From the NCBI GenBank assembly GCA_964036045.1, contig OZ038381.1:109807367-109871366 (forward strand): a stretch of 64,000 bases of DNA, written 5' to 3'. The DNA comes from Eutreptiella sp. 'Long Island Sound 2002'. Its lineage: Eukaryota; Euglenozoa; Euglenophyceae; Eutreptiales; Eutreptiaceae. Of the stretch, positions 18,742-29,375 are shown piece after piece. The notes under the pieces were generated by a model. It did not search any database and was not told the DNA's origin. It saw only the letters and a program-made list of their open reading frames with translations. Position numbers and translations under genes: made by a program. Every line of letters begins with the position of its first letter. The stretch's first letter is position 1.

Positions 18742-21733
18742 GTGGCAGCGGCGGAAGTTGACGGGAAGGGGGGGGAGCGGGGGGAGCCCGCGGCAGCGAA
18801 GCCACGGGGGGACCCGTTCAACCCGGCTGAGAGCAACAGGCTGAGCAGGTGGATGGTTGCCGACATTCTCGTGGTGTCCGAGGAGGAGGGGGAGGGGACG
18901 AAGAGGATGGCGGTGGCAGGGGGCCAGAGGCAGCCGACAGCACCAAATGGGCGGGCAGCTGCCGTGAAGTTCATCCTCCCCGCGGTGCGGAGGAAGGAGG
19001 AGGGCAAAGGCAGGCGAGGGCGGACAGGGGCGGGAGGGGCAGAAGGCGGGGACAGGAGCACAGGAGGACAGGGGCAGACGGGCAAAAAGGGGAAGGGACA
19101 AGTGGAGGCGTCAGGGGCCAAGAAGCCGGCAGGGGACCAGGAAGGGAAAGGGGGCAAACGAGGAGGACAAGGGCATCAGTGGCCGCGACCTCACCACTCG
19201 TTTGGGCAGCTGCCGCAGGGGTCATCCCCACAGGTCAGCGCAGAGGTGCGGGCGGAGGAGGCCAGGGAGGCCCGCCGCCAGCAGACGGCGCCGTAAGAGG
19301 CGCTGGTGCGCATGGAGCATCAGCGCCGTCGCCACCAGGCTCCAAGGCCGGGGGCCAAAACCATCTACTGGCTGGAATTGGGTTAAGAAAGGGGAAGCCT
19401 GGAGCGCCAGGGTGACCAGGAGGGGACAGGAGGAGGTCACAGCAGCCAACCCAGTGGCGGACCACAGGGAAGGGAAGGACAGGCTGGGCGGAGCGGCGAT
19501 GCAGCGGTGGGGTACCACGGCCAGCGGGAGGGGGGACAGGAGAGTGGAAGGCGGCGAAGCGGGCAGGCAGGTGCGAGGGGTACAGGGCGCCGGGAGCAAC
19601 GCGGCATGAACATGCACAGTGAACAAGGTGCGCGAGTGATAGGAATGGGGCACTGAGGGCTGCAGGGGCGGGGACAAGGGAAAGCAAAACAACAGGGAGC
19701 AGGCAGCAAGAGGCAAGGGAAAGCAGAGCAAGCAGGCAAGGGACAAGGGAAGGTAGGTGGCGGTGGGTACATGGGGTCGCCTGTATTCCCAGGGAAGGGA
19801 AGGGGTGGATGGTGGGGGGGTGTCGTCCCACCTACCATCCCGCCGTTTCCGCGACCACTGTACCCTGCGGTAGGGACGGTGTACCCACCCCAACCGTCCT
19901 ACCTGGCCCCACTGGCGTACCCGGGTGTGGTGCCACCTAGCGCCCGTGCGGCAGCAACCGCAGGCCCGCAGAAAGACGTGGGGAGCACAGGGAGGGAAGG
20001 GAGAGAAGCTCAGGGTGCATGGGAGAGGATAGGGGAGGAGGAGAGGACGCCGCAGGAGAGGGAAGCACGGGCAATGGGAGAGGCGGCCAGGGCGGCGGAG
20101 GGACGGGCGACAAGGCAGGGCACACCAGGGGCAGGGGAGGCGCAGGCGGTGGAGGAGCTGCAGAGAGCGTGGGCGGATCTTCTAAGAAGGGTAGAGAGAG
20201 TGGAGAGGGCAGAGCGGGAAGAGGAGCGGCCCAGGGAACAGGCACACGGGAGCGAGGGGTAGGAGGGTCGCTCCCCGCTGCAGCCATTCAGGCAGCCGGC
20301 TATCACGCCGGAAGTCGAGAGGGAGATGCAAGAGTGGGCCTCGAGGAGGATCAGGGTGAGGCAGCGAGGCTGGCAGAGAGGGAAAGGGAGGTGGCGGAAG
20401 GGGAACGCAGGGTGAGGGAGGAGGAGGAGGCGGTGGCCCGGGGGGCGCACCAGGTCATCCCAAAACCGGAGGGGGACACCCCCGGCACGGACGTGTAGGG
20501 ACGGTCGCCGTCCGGGAAGAGGCGGAGGGGGGAGGGAGGAGAGGCTGGGCAAGCGCGGCTAAAGCGACGCCAGGTGGAGGAGTGGGGAGCAAGGGAAGCA
20601 ACGGGGGCGCATCTGCCCACCAGCCCCAGCCCGGAACCGACGCCGACAGACTCGGGTTCAGAGTCACCACCACCGCGGCGGTATGCTCAGCATCCGGCGC
20701 GAAGGGAGCCGGAGACGGTCCGGGGCTGGAGGGCGGGGGACGTGGCGGAGTTGGTCCGCTACGTGAAGTGAGCAGGGAGGAGGAGAGGGAGACGGGAGAG
20801 GCGCAGGGACCGCCCGTTGTGCGACCTGGTCCGCAGAGCGGGGAGGGCGCGGGACCGGGGGCCGGAGATGGAGGAGGGCAGGTGGAGGATGATGCTCGGA
20901 GAGGCGCTCCCGGGCCGGACCTGGAGTGTCCCAAGGAGCGGGGGAGAAAACCGAGGGTGCGGATGCTGAGTGAGCTGTTGCAGAGGAAGGGGTGGTGCTG
21001 AGGGGGACATGGGCAGGGCAATGGCGCGGCGTAGGGCGGGGAAGAAAGGGGTCCACATGGACGACAGAATGCAGAGCCAGGCCCACGGAGGAGTCAGGGA
21101 GGGCGGAAGGGCGTGGACTGCGGGCTGCAGGCTGGGTACGCTGGAGACGTTGACGCTGGAAGGAGGTGGTCGGGGACGGGCGGAGGGGAAGCATGGGGCA
21201 GGGGACGAGCACGGGGACACGGTGGGCCAAGAGGTGACAGGGAAGATGCCAGCAGTGGGGGATGGCCAGCATGGCACAGGGAGACAAGGGGATTCACATC
21301 GGGGGCATGGACCCCCAGAAGACGGGCCGGGTACCAGATCAGCGGCAGCAGAGGCCGTGATAGTGGGGTACGGGATCGCCGGCAGATGCGAGCATCGCGG
21401 CTGGGCAGCAAGGGGAAGGCCTACAGTGCAAGCCAGTCTGAGTGCTGGACACCAGGGGGTACGCGAGGCGTGTGGAGCGACCCTGGAGAAGTCAGGGTCC
21501 GTGTTGGGGACCGGAGTAAAGGAAGCTTACACCGATGCAAGAGGGGAAAGCTGGCGGGTACAGCGCCAGAAGCAGCGCCAGGGCAGCCATCTCAGCCCTG
21601 GCCACAGCGCCCCCATGGAGGGCGGGCGCACAGCGGGGATCCCACAGATGCAAAGCTGGCGGCAGGGTGAAACAACGGGCGAAGTGTGCGGTGTTCCACA
21701 GGAATCCCGATGTAGAGGCGCTGCACATGTCGG
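18742..21733 (+). other. Purine-rich block with degenerate coiled-coil coding
   Basis: The plus strand is strongly G/A-rich, with overlapping open frames (18,742-19,296; 19,771-20,262; 20,019-20,498; 20,970-21,740). The most protein-like part is 19,950-20,460. It is Glu/Arg/Ala-rich with heptad spacing (E-E-L-Q-R-A-W-A-D-L-L-R-R-V, later A-E-R-E-R-E-V-A-E-G-E) and switches frame once, then reads H-Q-V-I-P-K-P-E. This could be the coiled-coil first ORF of a decayed retroelement, but no RT is nearby and I do not assign a family. The block is interrupted at 21,734 by the small LTR element and resumes after 23,862 with the same composition. Confidence 0.35.
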
Positions 21734-21737
21734 GTGG
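21734..21737. repeat. Target site duplication GTGG (left)
   Basis: These four bases directly precede the TG of the left LTR and recur at 23,859-23,862, directly after the CA of the right LTR. Confidence 0.7.
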
Positions 21738-22307
21738 TGACGCAGGAGCCTGGGTCTGCGCTGCTGAGCTCCCAGTTTTAGACGGCACTGGTGAGGTTTT
21801 CATTGAAAATCCTTCGATGTTTCAAATCCACGATGATTTCCAAAACCGTCAAGTGCTGCTTTTCCAAAACTTCTCACTGGAGCTCCTCCCAAACTCCCTG
21901 GCAACACGGCGAAGACACGTGGTCGTTCTTGCTTTCACGCATTGCTTTGACAAACAGTTCTAAGAACCTTGCCTGGCTCTTCGCACCATGTCTCCTGCAC
22001 ATGAAACACATGTAGGGCAGACAGGCGCAAATAGAGACTATTTGCGGGTATTTACATGCATACGCGGCGCTGCTCTTGGCCGCTCTTCACGTTCACAGAC
22101 ACATGTCTAATCTGTCCAGAATAACTCGATATATGCGGAAATTAATAAAAATAACTATAAAAATCCTTGCCAAAAGCAGTAAAACTGCCAGGCGCTGAGG
22201 CCATGCAGATCTCTGAAAATAATATGATGTCGCCATTCTGCGCTTGCGTTCTGCAGCAGAGCGCGGCGACTTTAGCGGGCGATCGCAGTCTCTCCGAACC
22301 TGCTTCA
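21738..22307 (-). repeat. 3' LTR of the small LTR element
   Basis: It begins TGAAGCAGGTTCGGA on the minus strand at 22,307 and ends GCGTCA at 21,738. It is near-identical to the 23,289-23,858 copy, with scattered substitutions, suggesting a fairly recent insertion. Confidence 0.85.
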
Positions 22308-22391
22308 CCCCCCTCATTAAGAGATTTGCCATGGCCGGCAGTTCAAAACACTTACGGCAGACGTATGGCCCCTTGTGGCGTCTCCACCTCT

Positions 22392-23265
22392 TTAACTTTG
22401 TGACGACCCCTCGGCTTGTCTTCCGGCTGCCCCAGTGGTGGTTATGTCCTCCGGTCTGTCGCAGCGCGAGCCTCTATCTATTCTTCTGCACTCAGCACGT
22501 TCGGCGTTGGTGTGACTTCTGGCAGCGCGTGCTCCTACTCGGCGTTCTGCTCTTGGCAGGTTGGACGCCTCCGTGGCTTCTGGCAGCGCAAGCTCACTGG
22601 GCGTTCTGCTGTCCGCCCCCTCGGACCCACGCTTCCTGAAGCTGTCGCGCAAGCTCTCGTTGTCTCCACTCGGTTGCCGAAGCTTCAACGCTTGACCCAC
22701 TCCTCATACAAGGCGTTCACCGTAGCCATAGGACAGTAGTCTGGCGTCCCTGGCACTGGATAGTTCACGGGCTGCTTGTACTTTTGACGGTGCGCCACTG
22801 CACAGCGCTGTAGCTCCCACCAGGTCTTCAAATCCGCGCCCGGGTTCTTCCTCAGCCAACAACCACATTGTCCTCGATGACATTCCAGGTCAGGCGCTCC
22901 ACGTTCTCCGTTGCACCCTCCCGTAGTACCGCCACGGCGCACACGAGTCTTTTCTCGGTAGACTGCGCTAGTTTGGTCTCCGCGGACGTGGTCGGCGCTG
23001 GCTGGGGTCCCACTTGCTGGCTCGGCTCTGGCTTTGGCTCCGCTGGCTTGAGCTGCGCTGGCTTGGAGTTGGCTCCTTGATGCTTCGCTCGCTTCGCCTC
23101 GCGCTTGCGTTGGAGATGGTCATCTCTTTGACGGAACGAGTCTTCACGGTGACAGTTGCTATCTTCCTGACTCTGCGCAGCAGCATGGTGTCCGGCCTGT
23201 TCACAAGCACTGCACGGCATTGACTTCCGACTGAGACACAAGGGCAGGCAAGGGGGAACACTCAC
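22392..23265 (-). pseudogene. Internal frames of the small LTR element
   Basis: Minus-strand frames at 23,265-22,852, 22,942-22,685 and 22,700-22,392 are open. The first starts at GTG, has C-S-A-C-E-Q-A-G-H-H with a further Cys about ten residues on (a possible zinc-binding cluster), and then a Lys/Glu/Pro/Gln-rich tract. The second contains W-W-E-L-Q-R-C-A-V-A-H and P-M-A-T-V-N-A-L-Y-E-E-W and overlaps the first in a different frame, so a frameshift near 22,860 may have split one protein. It could be a reduced gag or captured host sequence; no known family is recognised. Confidence 0.4.
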
Positions 23266-23288
23266 ATGTCCCGGTATTAGAACTGTTT

Positions 23289-23858
23289 TGACGCGGGAGC
23301 CTGGGTCTGCGCTGCTGAGCTCCCAGTTTTAGACGGCACTCGTGAGGTTTTCATTGAAAATCCTTCGATGTTTCAAATCCACGATGATTTCCAAAACCGT
23401 CAAGTGCTGCCTTTCCAAACCTTCTCACTGGAGCTCCTCCCAAACTCCCTGGCAACATGGCGAAGACACGTGGTCGTTCTTGCTTTCACGCATTGCTTTG
23501 ACAAACAGTTCTAAGAACCTTGCCCGGCTCTTCGCACCATGTCTCCTGCACATGAAACACATGTAGGGCAGACAGGCGCAAATAGAGACTATTTGCGAGT
23601 ATTTACATGCATACGCGGCGCTGCTCTTGGCCGCTCTTCACGTTCACGGACACATGTCTAATTTGTCCAGAATAACTCGATATATGCGGAAATTAATAAA
23701 AATAACTATAAAAATCCTTGCCAAAAGCAGTAAAACTGCCAGGCGCTGAGGCCATGCAGATCTCTGAAAATCATATGATGTCGCCATTCTGCGCTTGCGT
23801 TCTGCAGCAGAGCGCGGCGACTTTAGCGGGCAGTCGCGGTCTCTCTGAACCCGCTTCA
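23289..23858 (-). repeat. 5' LTR of the small LTR element
   Basis: Direct repeat of 21,738-22,307, offset 1,551 bp. On the minus strand it starts TGAAGCGGGTTC at 23,858 and ends GCGTCA. The sequence following its inner end does not start with TGG, so a standard tRNA 3'-end primer site is not evident. Confidence 0.85.
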
Positions 23859-23862
23859 GTGG
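23859..23862. repeat. Target site duplication GTGG (right)
   Basis: Matches 21,734-21,737 and directly follows the LTR end; see the left copy. Confidence 0.7.
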
Positions 23863-26313
23863 AGATCAGAGACGGCGGCCCGCACTGCAGGTGTGGCGAA
23901 CAGCCGGACGAGCCGGTGCTCCGGCACACTGGCGCCAGGATCCTGGCTGGCTACATGGCGGGCGGCAGTTTCAGCAAGCGTTCTCACGACCGGTGCCGAG
24001 AGACTGCATAATGGCGGCACTGTAGGGCTGACCTCCTTGGTCAGCTCTTGCCGGGGGACCAGCGTGGTGGTGCTGCGGAGGTGCCGTTGGGCTTACGGGT
24101 GGCTGGCTATCTGAGGGCTCGACCAGGGCTGGCCTGGGATGTGCTGAGCTGGAGGCTCCATGGGCCACACGGCGAAGTTGTGCCACACGACGCACACCCA
24201 CATTGGTGGGACAGGGCCGGAGGCCTTCGGGTACGACCTGACTGCAGGGGGGAGAGTAGGGGCATCGGCTGCATATGTTGTACCCGCGAGTGGACTACTC
24301 GGGAGAGTGTACAGCACGGACAGTGATAGCAGACGGTAATAACCTGACGGAGATGGGCAAGCGACGCCCCTCTGTGTGACGAAGGGTTGGGACGCGGTGA
24401 GGTGGTGTGTAGAGGAGAGAGGACGTGCAAGAGAGAGAGAGGTAAGGACAGCAGGGCAAGGGTAGAGAAGATAGGAGCAGGAGACAGAGGCAGGGCGCGC
24501 GTGAGCAGCCACGAGCGCGGCATGAGGGGCAGAAAGGGGAAGAAGCAGCCGCGGACGCGGGACACGACCGCCTTCCGAGAAAGGTGCGCAGGGGGCGAAC
24601 AGCGGGAAACAGTTGCAGCAAGTCGCCCACAGAGCTATGCCATGCCAATGACCGGCATTGAGCCGTACCGGGCGACCCGCCCCACCATCAGGGAACTGAT
24701 GGAGGGGAGGCCGGCGGGGCCGGACGACGCGGGAATCCCCCCAAAGGAGTACCTGGGAAGGCCGCCCAAGTTGGTCTACAGGACAGAAGACCGGGCTTAG
24801 GCTGGGAGACGCAGGGATACAGCCCTGGCGCGGAGAGGAGCAGCGCAGCGCACACCGGGCATGAGAGCAGCAGTACGGGGGACAGGCGAGAGACAGGCGA
24901 ACTGGGTAGGGCGGGGAGGAGAGAGGAGAGAGGGTGACGCGAGGGAGGAGGACCTACCTGGCTCCGCCCGGGACCGCCAAGGTGAACGCCCCGCGGGGGC
25001 AGGAGGACCAGAGACGAGAACAGAGGGGAGGCGTAACCCGATGACCTGTGCTGTGGTGATGTGCGTGCATGCATGGAGGAGGGTAAAACAAAAAAACAAA
25101 AGCAACAGGAAACCACGGGACAGGGCAAGGACACACAGAGCGAAACGGGGAGGGGACGGCCCACAGGGTGCGCACCTAAAAGAAAAATAAGTAAATGCAC
25201 CGCCAGAAGACACGCAGCACGGAGCGAGCAGGCAGCGGGGGAACGGATATGACCAAGCAGTGCATGAGGCAAGAAATGGACCCGCGGGCTAGCCCAACAG
25301 GGTAGCAGGCGGCCGAGTGGGGTATAGTCATGGGATGCAGGTGGCCCGGTGGGGTAGAGGCGCGGGTAGCGGAATGGGATACGGGGACGGGGCCAGGAAG
25401 AAGGTGTGACCGCACGAATTCCCCAAGGAGTCCAACAAGAAACAAACAACCCAAACAAAAGGGGACAGGATAGGAGCGACCTGTGCAAGACGCACGAAGG
25501 GGTCCCCGGATGGATGAGGATCCAGTTGGCCCGCGCCATGGGGTTGCTGCCAGCCCGGTGGGGTATAAACAAGGGATGAGGGGAGAGGCATGGGGACAGG
25601 GCCAGTGGCGGGATGTGGCCAAGGGGGAAGGGCCATCGCGGGGTGGCAAAAGCAGCAGAACAGGGGAAATAGGGCAGAAGGCGCCAAGCAACAGTCCCGT
25701 GGGAATGGGAAACCAGTCGCCATGGAGTGGGGAACCGTAAGCCAACCACAGGGAACCTGGCCACGGGAAGCCGGGAAAATGCCCTGAACCCCGGGACGAC
25801 CGTGAGGTGTCTGCAGGGGCAATGACCCACCCTGAGGCCCCTGGGTCAAGAACTGGAGTACGCGTATGTTCACGCATGAGTGGGACCTTGGGGAACGTGG
25901 AAACGGTCGGCCCCTGGCCTCCGGCCACGGATGGAAGACAACCAAGTGCATCCGGGAGCCAAGTGGGTACTCCAACCCGTGAGGAATGAGGAGTGGTGGA
26001 ATGTGGCTGAGAGCAATGCTGCGCCGTCGGCGACAGCTATCCACAGGAGACCCGCCAGCAGGCGCCCTAAAGGCTGCGCCTGTGGGGGAAGACCAGCGGA
26101 TTCTTCGACAGAGGACAGCAATGTGCGCCCGTGAGGGCAGAGGCTGAAGGGAACCTACCACTGTTCATGCCCCAAGGGAACCTGGTACACGTTCTCGGCC
26201 ATGACGTGAGATGCCAGGGGAACTGATGGTGGACAGCTCCCCTTCCCCCCAGTGGCGACGACCATATAAAACAAACAAGGGGACGTCAGATGAGGCCGCG
26301 GACGCGGCCGCCC
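23863..26313 (+). other. Purine-rich block, right part
   Basis: This continues the composition left of the small LTR element. A frame across the junction (about 23,860-24,009) reads P-H-C-R-C-G-E-Q-P-D-E. Another (24,387-24,800) ends with a protein-like tail, R-P-T-I-R-E-L-M-E-G-R-P and later Y-L-G-R-P-P-K-L-V-Y-R, then stops at 24,800. From 24,800 to 26,300 no coding is convincing; the motif CCCGGTGGGGTA recurs loosely (near 25,345 and 25,553), as does GGGAACCT (25,746; 26,148; 26,174). It may be the 3' end of the element or gene begun at 18.7 kb. No family is assigned. Confidence 0.3.
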
Positions 26314-26331
26314 TTACTTACTTACTTACTT
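26314..26331. repeat. TTAC tetranucleotide microsatellite
   Basis: Four and a half uninterrupted TTAC units precede the 38-bp array. Confidence 0.8.
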
Positions 26332-26392
26332 GGTTTGTGTGCCCTTTGTGCTGTCTGGCTCTCGCAGGCTGGGCCGCTGTGCTGGGCATTGG

Positions 26393-26734
26393 CCAGCTGC
26401 GGTGGTTGCGCGTGCTGTGCTGGTGCCGGGCCTGCCGCCTTGGTTGGGAGTGTTATGCTGGTACTTAGCCTGCCACCTTGGTTGGGCGTGTTTTGCTGAT
26501 GCTTGGCCCGCCAGTATGGTCCGACGTGCTGTGTTGCTGCTTGGCCCGCCACCATGGTTGTGTGTGCGCTGCTGGTGATTAGTCCGCCGCCATGGTCGGG
26601 CGTGCTGTGCTGGTGCTGGGCCTGCCGCCGTCCTTGGACGCGCCGTGACGGTGCTGGGCCTGCCGCCATGGTTGAGCCTGATTTCCTGGTGTGTTGCCCA
26701 CCGCTTTGGCTGGGAGTGCTTAACCTGTGCCTAG
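26393..26734. repeat. 38-bp minisatellite, nine units
   Basis: Nine units of exactly 38 bp start at 26,393, 26,431, 26,469, 26,507, 26,545, 26,583, 26,621, 26,659 and 26,697. The consensus begins CCTGCCGCCATGGTTGGGCG and ends with a GCTGG-type block. Units differ by substitutions only. Since 38 is not a multiple of three, open frames across the array are not evidence of coding. Confidence 0.9.
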
Positions 26735-28030
26735 CTCTGCTGCTTGGGTTCCTTCGCCCCTTTGTTGACTTCTTGCTGCTGCTCGCTGTTGCTTGCCCCC
26801 CGCTCCCCCGCTTTTTCTGCTCTGTGGGTGTTGCCGCCTTGCTGCTCCTGTGCGCTTGTCCTCTCTGGCTTTCAAGCGCGCCCGCCTGTTGTTCTTTGCT
26901 GGGATTCGCAGCACAGACCCCTTCTCCTCCCGTTTGTGTTCGCAAACGTTGTCGCCCAGCTGCTCCTTTTCCCTTGTTCTCTCGCTGCCTTTTGTGCTGT
27001 GCGCCTGTTGGCTGTTTCGTCGGCGGCTGTCACCGCCTGCTGTTGCACCCTCCATCCCCCTTGTGTGTCTGTGGTGCATTCTGGTGTCTGGTGTCACCGC
27101 ACTGTGCCGCTCTGTTAGGTGTTTTGCGGTGCCATGGTGCTGCTTGCTGTGTTTTTTTGGTCGTGCTGTCGCCTGCTGTGTGGTGTTGTGCCGTATCTTA
27201 TTCCTTGCTTCGTGTGTTGTGCGGTGCCGCATTATGATTTTTCTGTTTTGCCGCGCTGTTTTGCCTCGTGTTGCTGCGCGCTGCTGTGCCCTGTGCCTTG
27301 TTCCGTGCTGCTGTGCAGCGTTGTTGTGTGCCGCGCTCTTCAGTGCAGTGCTGTGTCTTGTTGCTCTGTCCTATGTGTATTGTGCTGTGCTGACCCGCCT
27401 TGTGCTGTCCTGGGCTGCTCTGTGCTGTGTGGTGTCCTTTGGTGCTATGTGGTGCTGTGGCGTGTCGCGTCTTGCGTTGTGACCCTGTGCTGGGTTGTTA
27501 TGGTTTTCAGCGGCAACAAAGCCTCAACAGCGTTGCAGTGAGCGGTTTGTTGTGAGCTGTGCTGTCCTGTGCCCCGCGGCGGTTTGCTGCTGCTTGTTGT
27601 CCTGTGCTTTTGCGTATGGTGTCATGATGTGTTGTGCTGCGGTTTTTGCATTGTGGCTTGCTGATTTTTCTTGGTCTGTGTCGCTGTGTAATGTGCTGTG
27701 TCTCTTGATGCTGTGCTGTGCCGTGTTGCGCCGTGCTGTTTGGTGCGGTGCGGGGCTGCGTGCGCTGTGCTGTTTGTGTGGTGCTGTGCTGTTTCCTCTC
27801 GCCTTGTTTGGCGCTGCTGCGTGCTGTGCTGTGTCCTCAGTTGCTGTTTGGTACCGTTGGGTGTCCTGCCCTTTGATGCGGCGCTCCCCTATGTTGCACT
27901 GTGCTGTGTGGACTGTTCTGTATATGTTGTGCCCTGGTGTTTTGGTTTCTGATCTTTTTTCTTGCTGTGTGGTACACTGTGTGTGTTTTGTGGTGTCCTG
28001 TTGTGTGGTCCCTCTCCACCCTACATGCAC
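26735..28030. repeat. T/G-rich low-complexity tract (TGCTGTG-rich)
   Basis: The plus strand is strongly enriched in T, G and C over A, and the motif TGCTGTG with variants recurs dozens of times, most densely at 27,240-27,960. All three plus frames stay open for long distances as Cys/Leu/Val-rich strings, because stop codons need A. I regard these as non-coding. It may be the expanded, decayed continuation of the 38-bp array. Confidence 0.7.
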
Positions 28031-28559
28031 CAAGACCACACACTGAAAACCCATTCTGCTTTCAGTCTTTAATTCCTGGACTTGTGCTTGCAATCGATTC
28101 AGTACTTGATCCTGCAACAAAAAGGGGGGGAAATGCGTCGTTTGTGGAGGGCAATCAGAGGCAGCAATTAGATGGAGGATAAGAGAAAGCAAGAATCAGC
28201 GAGTGCAGGAGCCTGCTGTCTTAGAAATTTCCTTTCAGGTTGAACGCGCTGCTTGCAATGCAGCGTTTTCTACGTACACGGCGCTAGAGCAATGAGAGGC
28301 ACACAGTTATGTTCCTGTGATCATTACGGCGCTTCCAGCCCTTTTGATATGCCTAGTTAAGCTACCGAACGGTTCTGTTATGTTTTGACGCGTGTCACCG
28401 GGCGCTGTTTTGCCTAGAAATTGTTTACCCTAATAAGCTTTAATATCGGCTATTAAGAAAAGTTGTTGGTTGTGTTTTACTTATCTTTTTATTTCATTGT
28501 AGCGCCAGGCGCCAGAACGTGGACCTCGATTTTTTGCAGAAGAGGCCGATTGGGATTGG
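28031..28559. other. Unassigned spacer
   Basis: No frame of note. A pyrimidine run followed by AG (about 28,470-28,502) precedes the gag fragment, which is weak grounds for a splice acceptor. Confidence 0.3.
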
Positions 28560-28894
28560 ACGGATATCCAGAGCCTAGGAATGGTGCCCAACAACCGTAA
28601 GGAAGCAGGTATCTCCAAAATACTGTCTCACCTCGACCAACAGGTGGTGCGACTGACGCCCAGTTGTTACAGCAGCGAGGAGCTGGTATTCTGGCTCCTG
28701 GTCAACATCTTCCGAGGTGTCTGGGATGAGGGCAGGGCCGATGCGAAGAGGAAGGCAGAAAGCCTCAACTACGAGGACTTGGGGGTACTACTGCTAGAGC
28801 GGACAAAGAGTAAGACCGGCATGTCAATGCCTATCCGCCTGGAGGGTAAGGTGGTGGACAAAGACCTGCCCAATAGGGCCCACACCCTGGCTTA
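28560..28894 (+). pseudogene. Isolated gag (capsid) fragment of the D family
   Basis: The frame from 28,581 aligns with residues of the D1 gag encoded at about 55,090-55,330. Shared features are L-D-x-x-x-x-R-L-T-P-S-x-Y-S-S, an F-W-L-x-x pair, W-D-E, R-K-A-x-x-L-N-Y-E-D-L and L-L-L-E. Only about 100 residues remain; the flanks match nothing in D1. It is a diverged remnant of a related element. Confidence 0.75.
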
Positions 28895-28964
28895 TACCAG
28901 AGGAATGCTCACTCTATGTACGTATTCTTGTGGTGCCGGGCCATCAACAAGCGGTATATGTACA

Positions 28965-29375
28965 CGGAATATTTTTTGTGCAATATTTATCTAGAGAGTG
29001 TAGAAATATTCCGGATACCGGAATAAAAAAACCTTATGGACTAGAATTATTCCGGGGGTTGACTAAATATTCCGGGGGGGGGGCGGAATATTTAGCCCTG
29101 GAGATTAGAAATATTCCAGGATCTGACTAAATATTCCTCAGGGGGGGCGGAATATTACTTACTACACCCCGGAATGATAAGTCTACCACCTCTATTTTAT
29201 TCTGCGGGTAAACAATTATTCCGCCCCCCCCCGGAATGTTTCAACCCTATAGACTAAATATTCCGCCCCCCCCCCCCCGGAATATTTATACCCTAGAGCC
29301 TAAATATTCCGCAACCTCCGGAATTTTCCACCCTATAGCCTAGATATTCCGGCCCGGACCCCCCCCCAGGGTATT
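28965..29375. repeat. Array of hairpins with poly-G or poly-C loops
   Basis: The AAATATTCCG motif and its complement recur throughout. At 29,063-29,095 a perfect 12-bp stem (CTAAATATTCCG) encloses nine G. At 29,255-29,288 an 11-bp stem encloses twelve C. Shorter versions lie near 29,130-29,156 and 29,214-29,238. G-runs dominate left of about 29,160 and C-runs right of 29,215, so the whole is itself roughly palindromic. Confidence 0.8.

Larger units (their letters stand above)
21738..23858 (-). mobile_element. Complete small non-autonomous LTR retrotransposon
   Basis: Two direct repeats of about 570 bp (21,738-22,307 and 23,289-23,858) have TG...CA ends and flank about 980 bp. Four-base target duplications (GTGG) bound the whole. 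On the minus strand a polypurine run (AATGAGGGGGG, about 22,308-22,318) directly precedes the left LTR, marking that as the 3' LTR. There is no RT, protease or integrase. Its outer terminus, TGAAGC(A/G)GGTTC, and its polypurine tract closely match those of the element A/B LTRs. This is a TRIM-like element that would depend on enzymes in trans. Confidence 0.85.

Noticed and set aside
24688-25928. Minus-strand frames of 250-380 codons, Pro/Ser/Leu-rich
   Set aside because: Complement of purine-rich DNA; two or three frames are open at once and none has domain-like sequence.
26503-28046. Several plus-strand frames of 130-245 codons, Cys/Leu/Val-rich
   Set aside because: They lie in A-poor repeats where all three frames stay open; residue content follows the TGCTGTG word, and the 38-bp unit changes frame at each copy.
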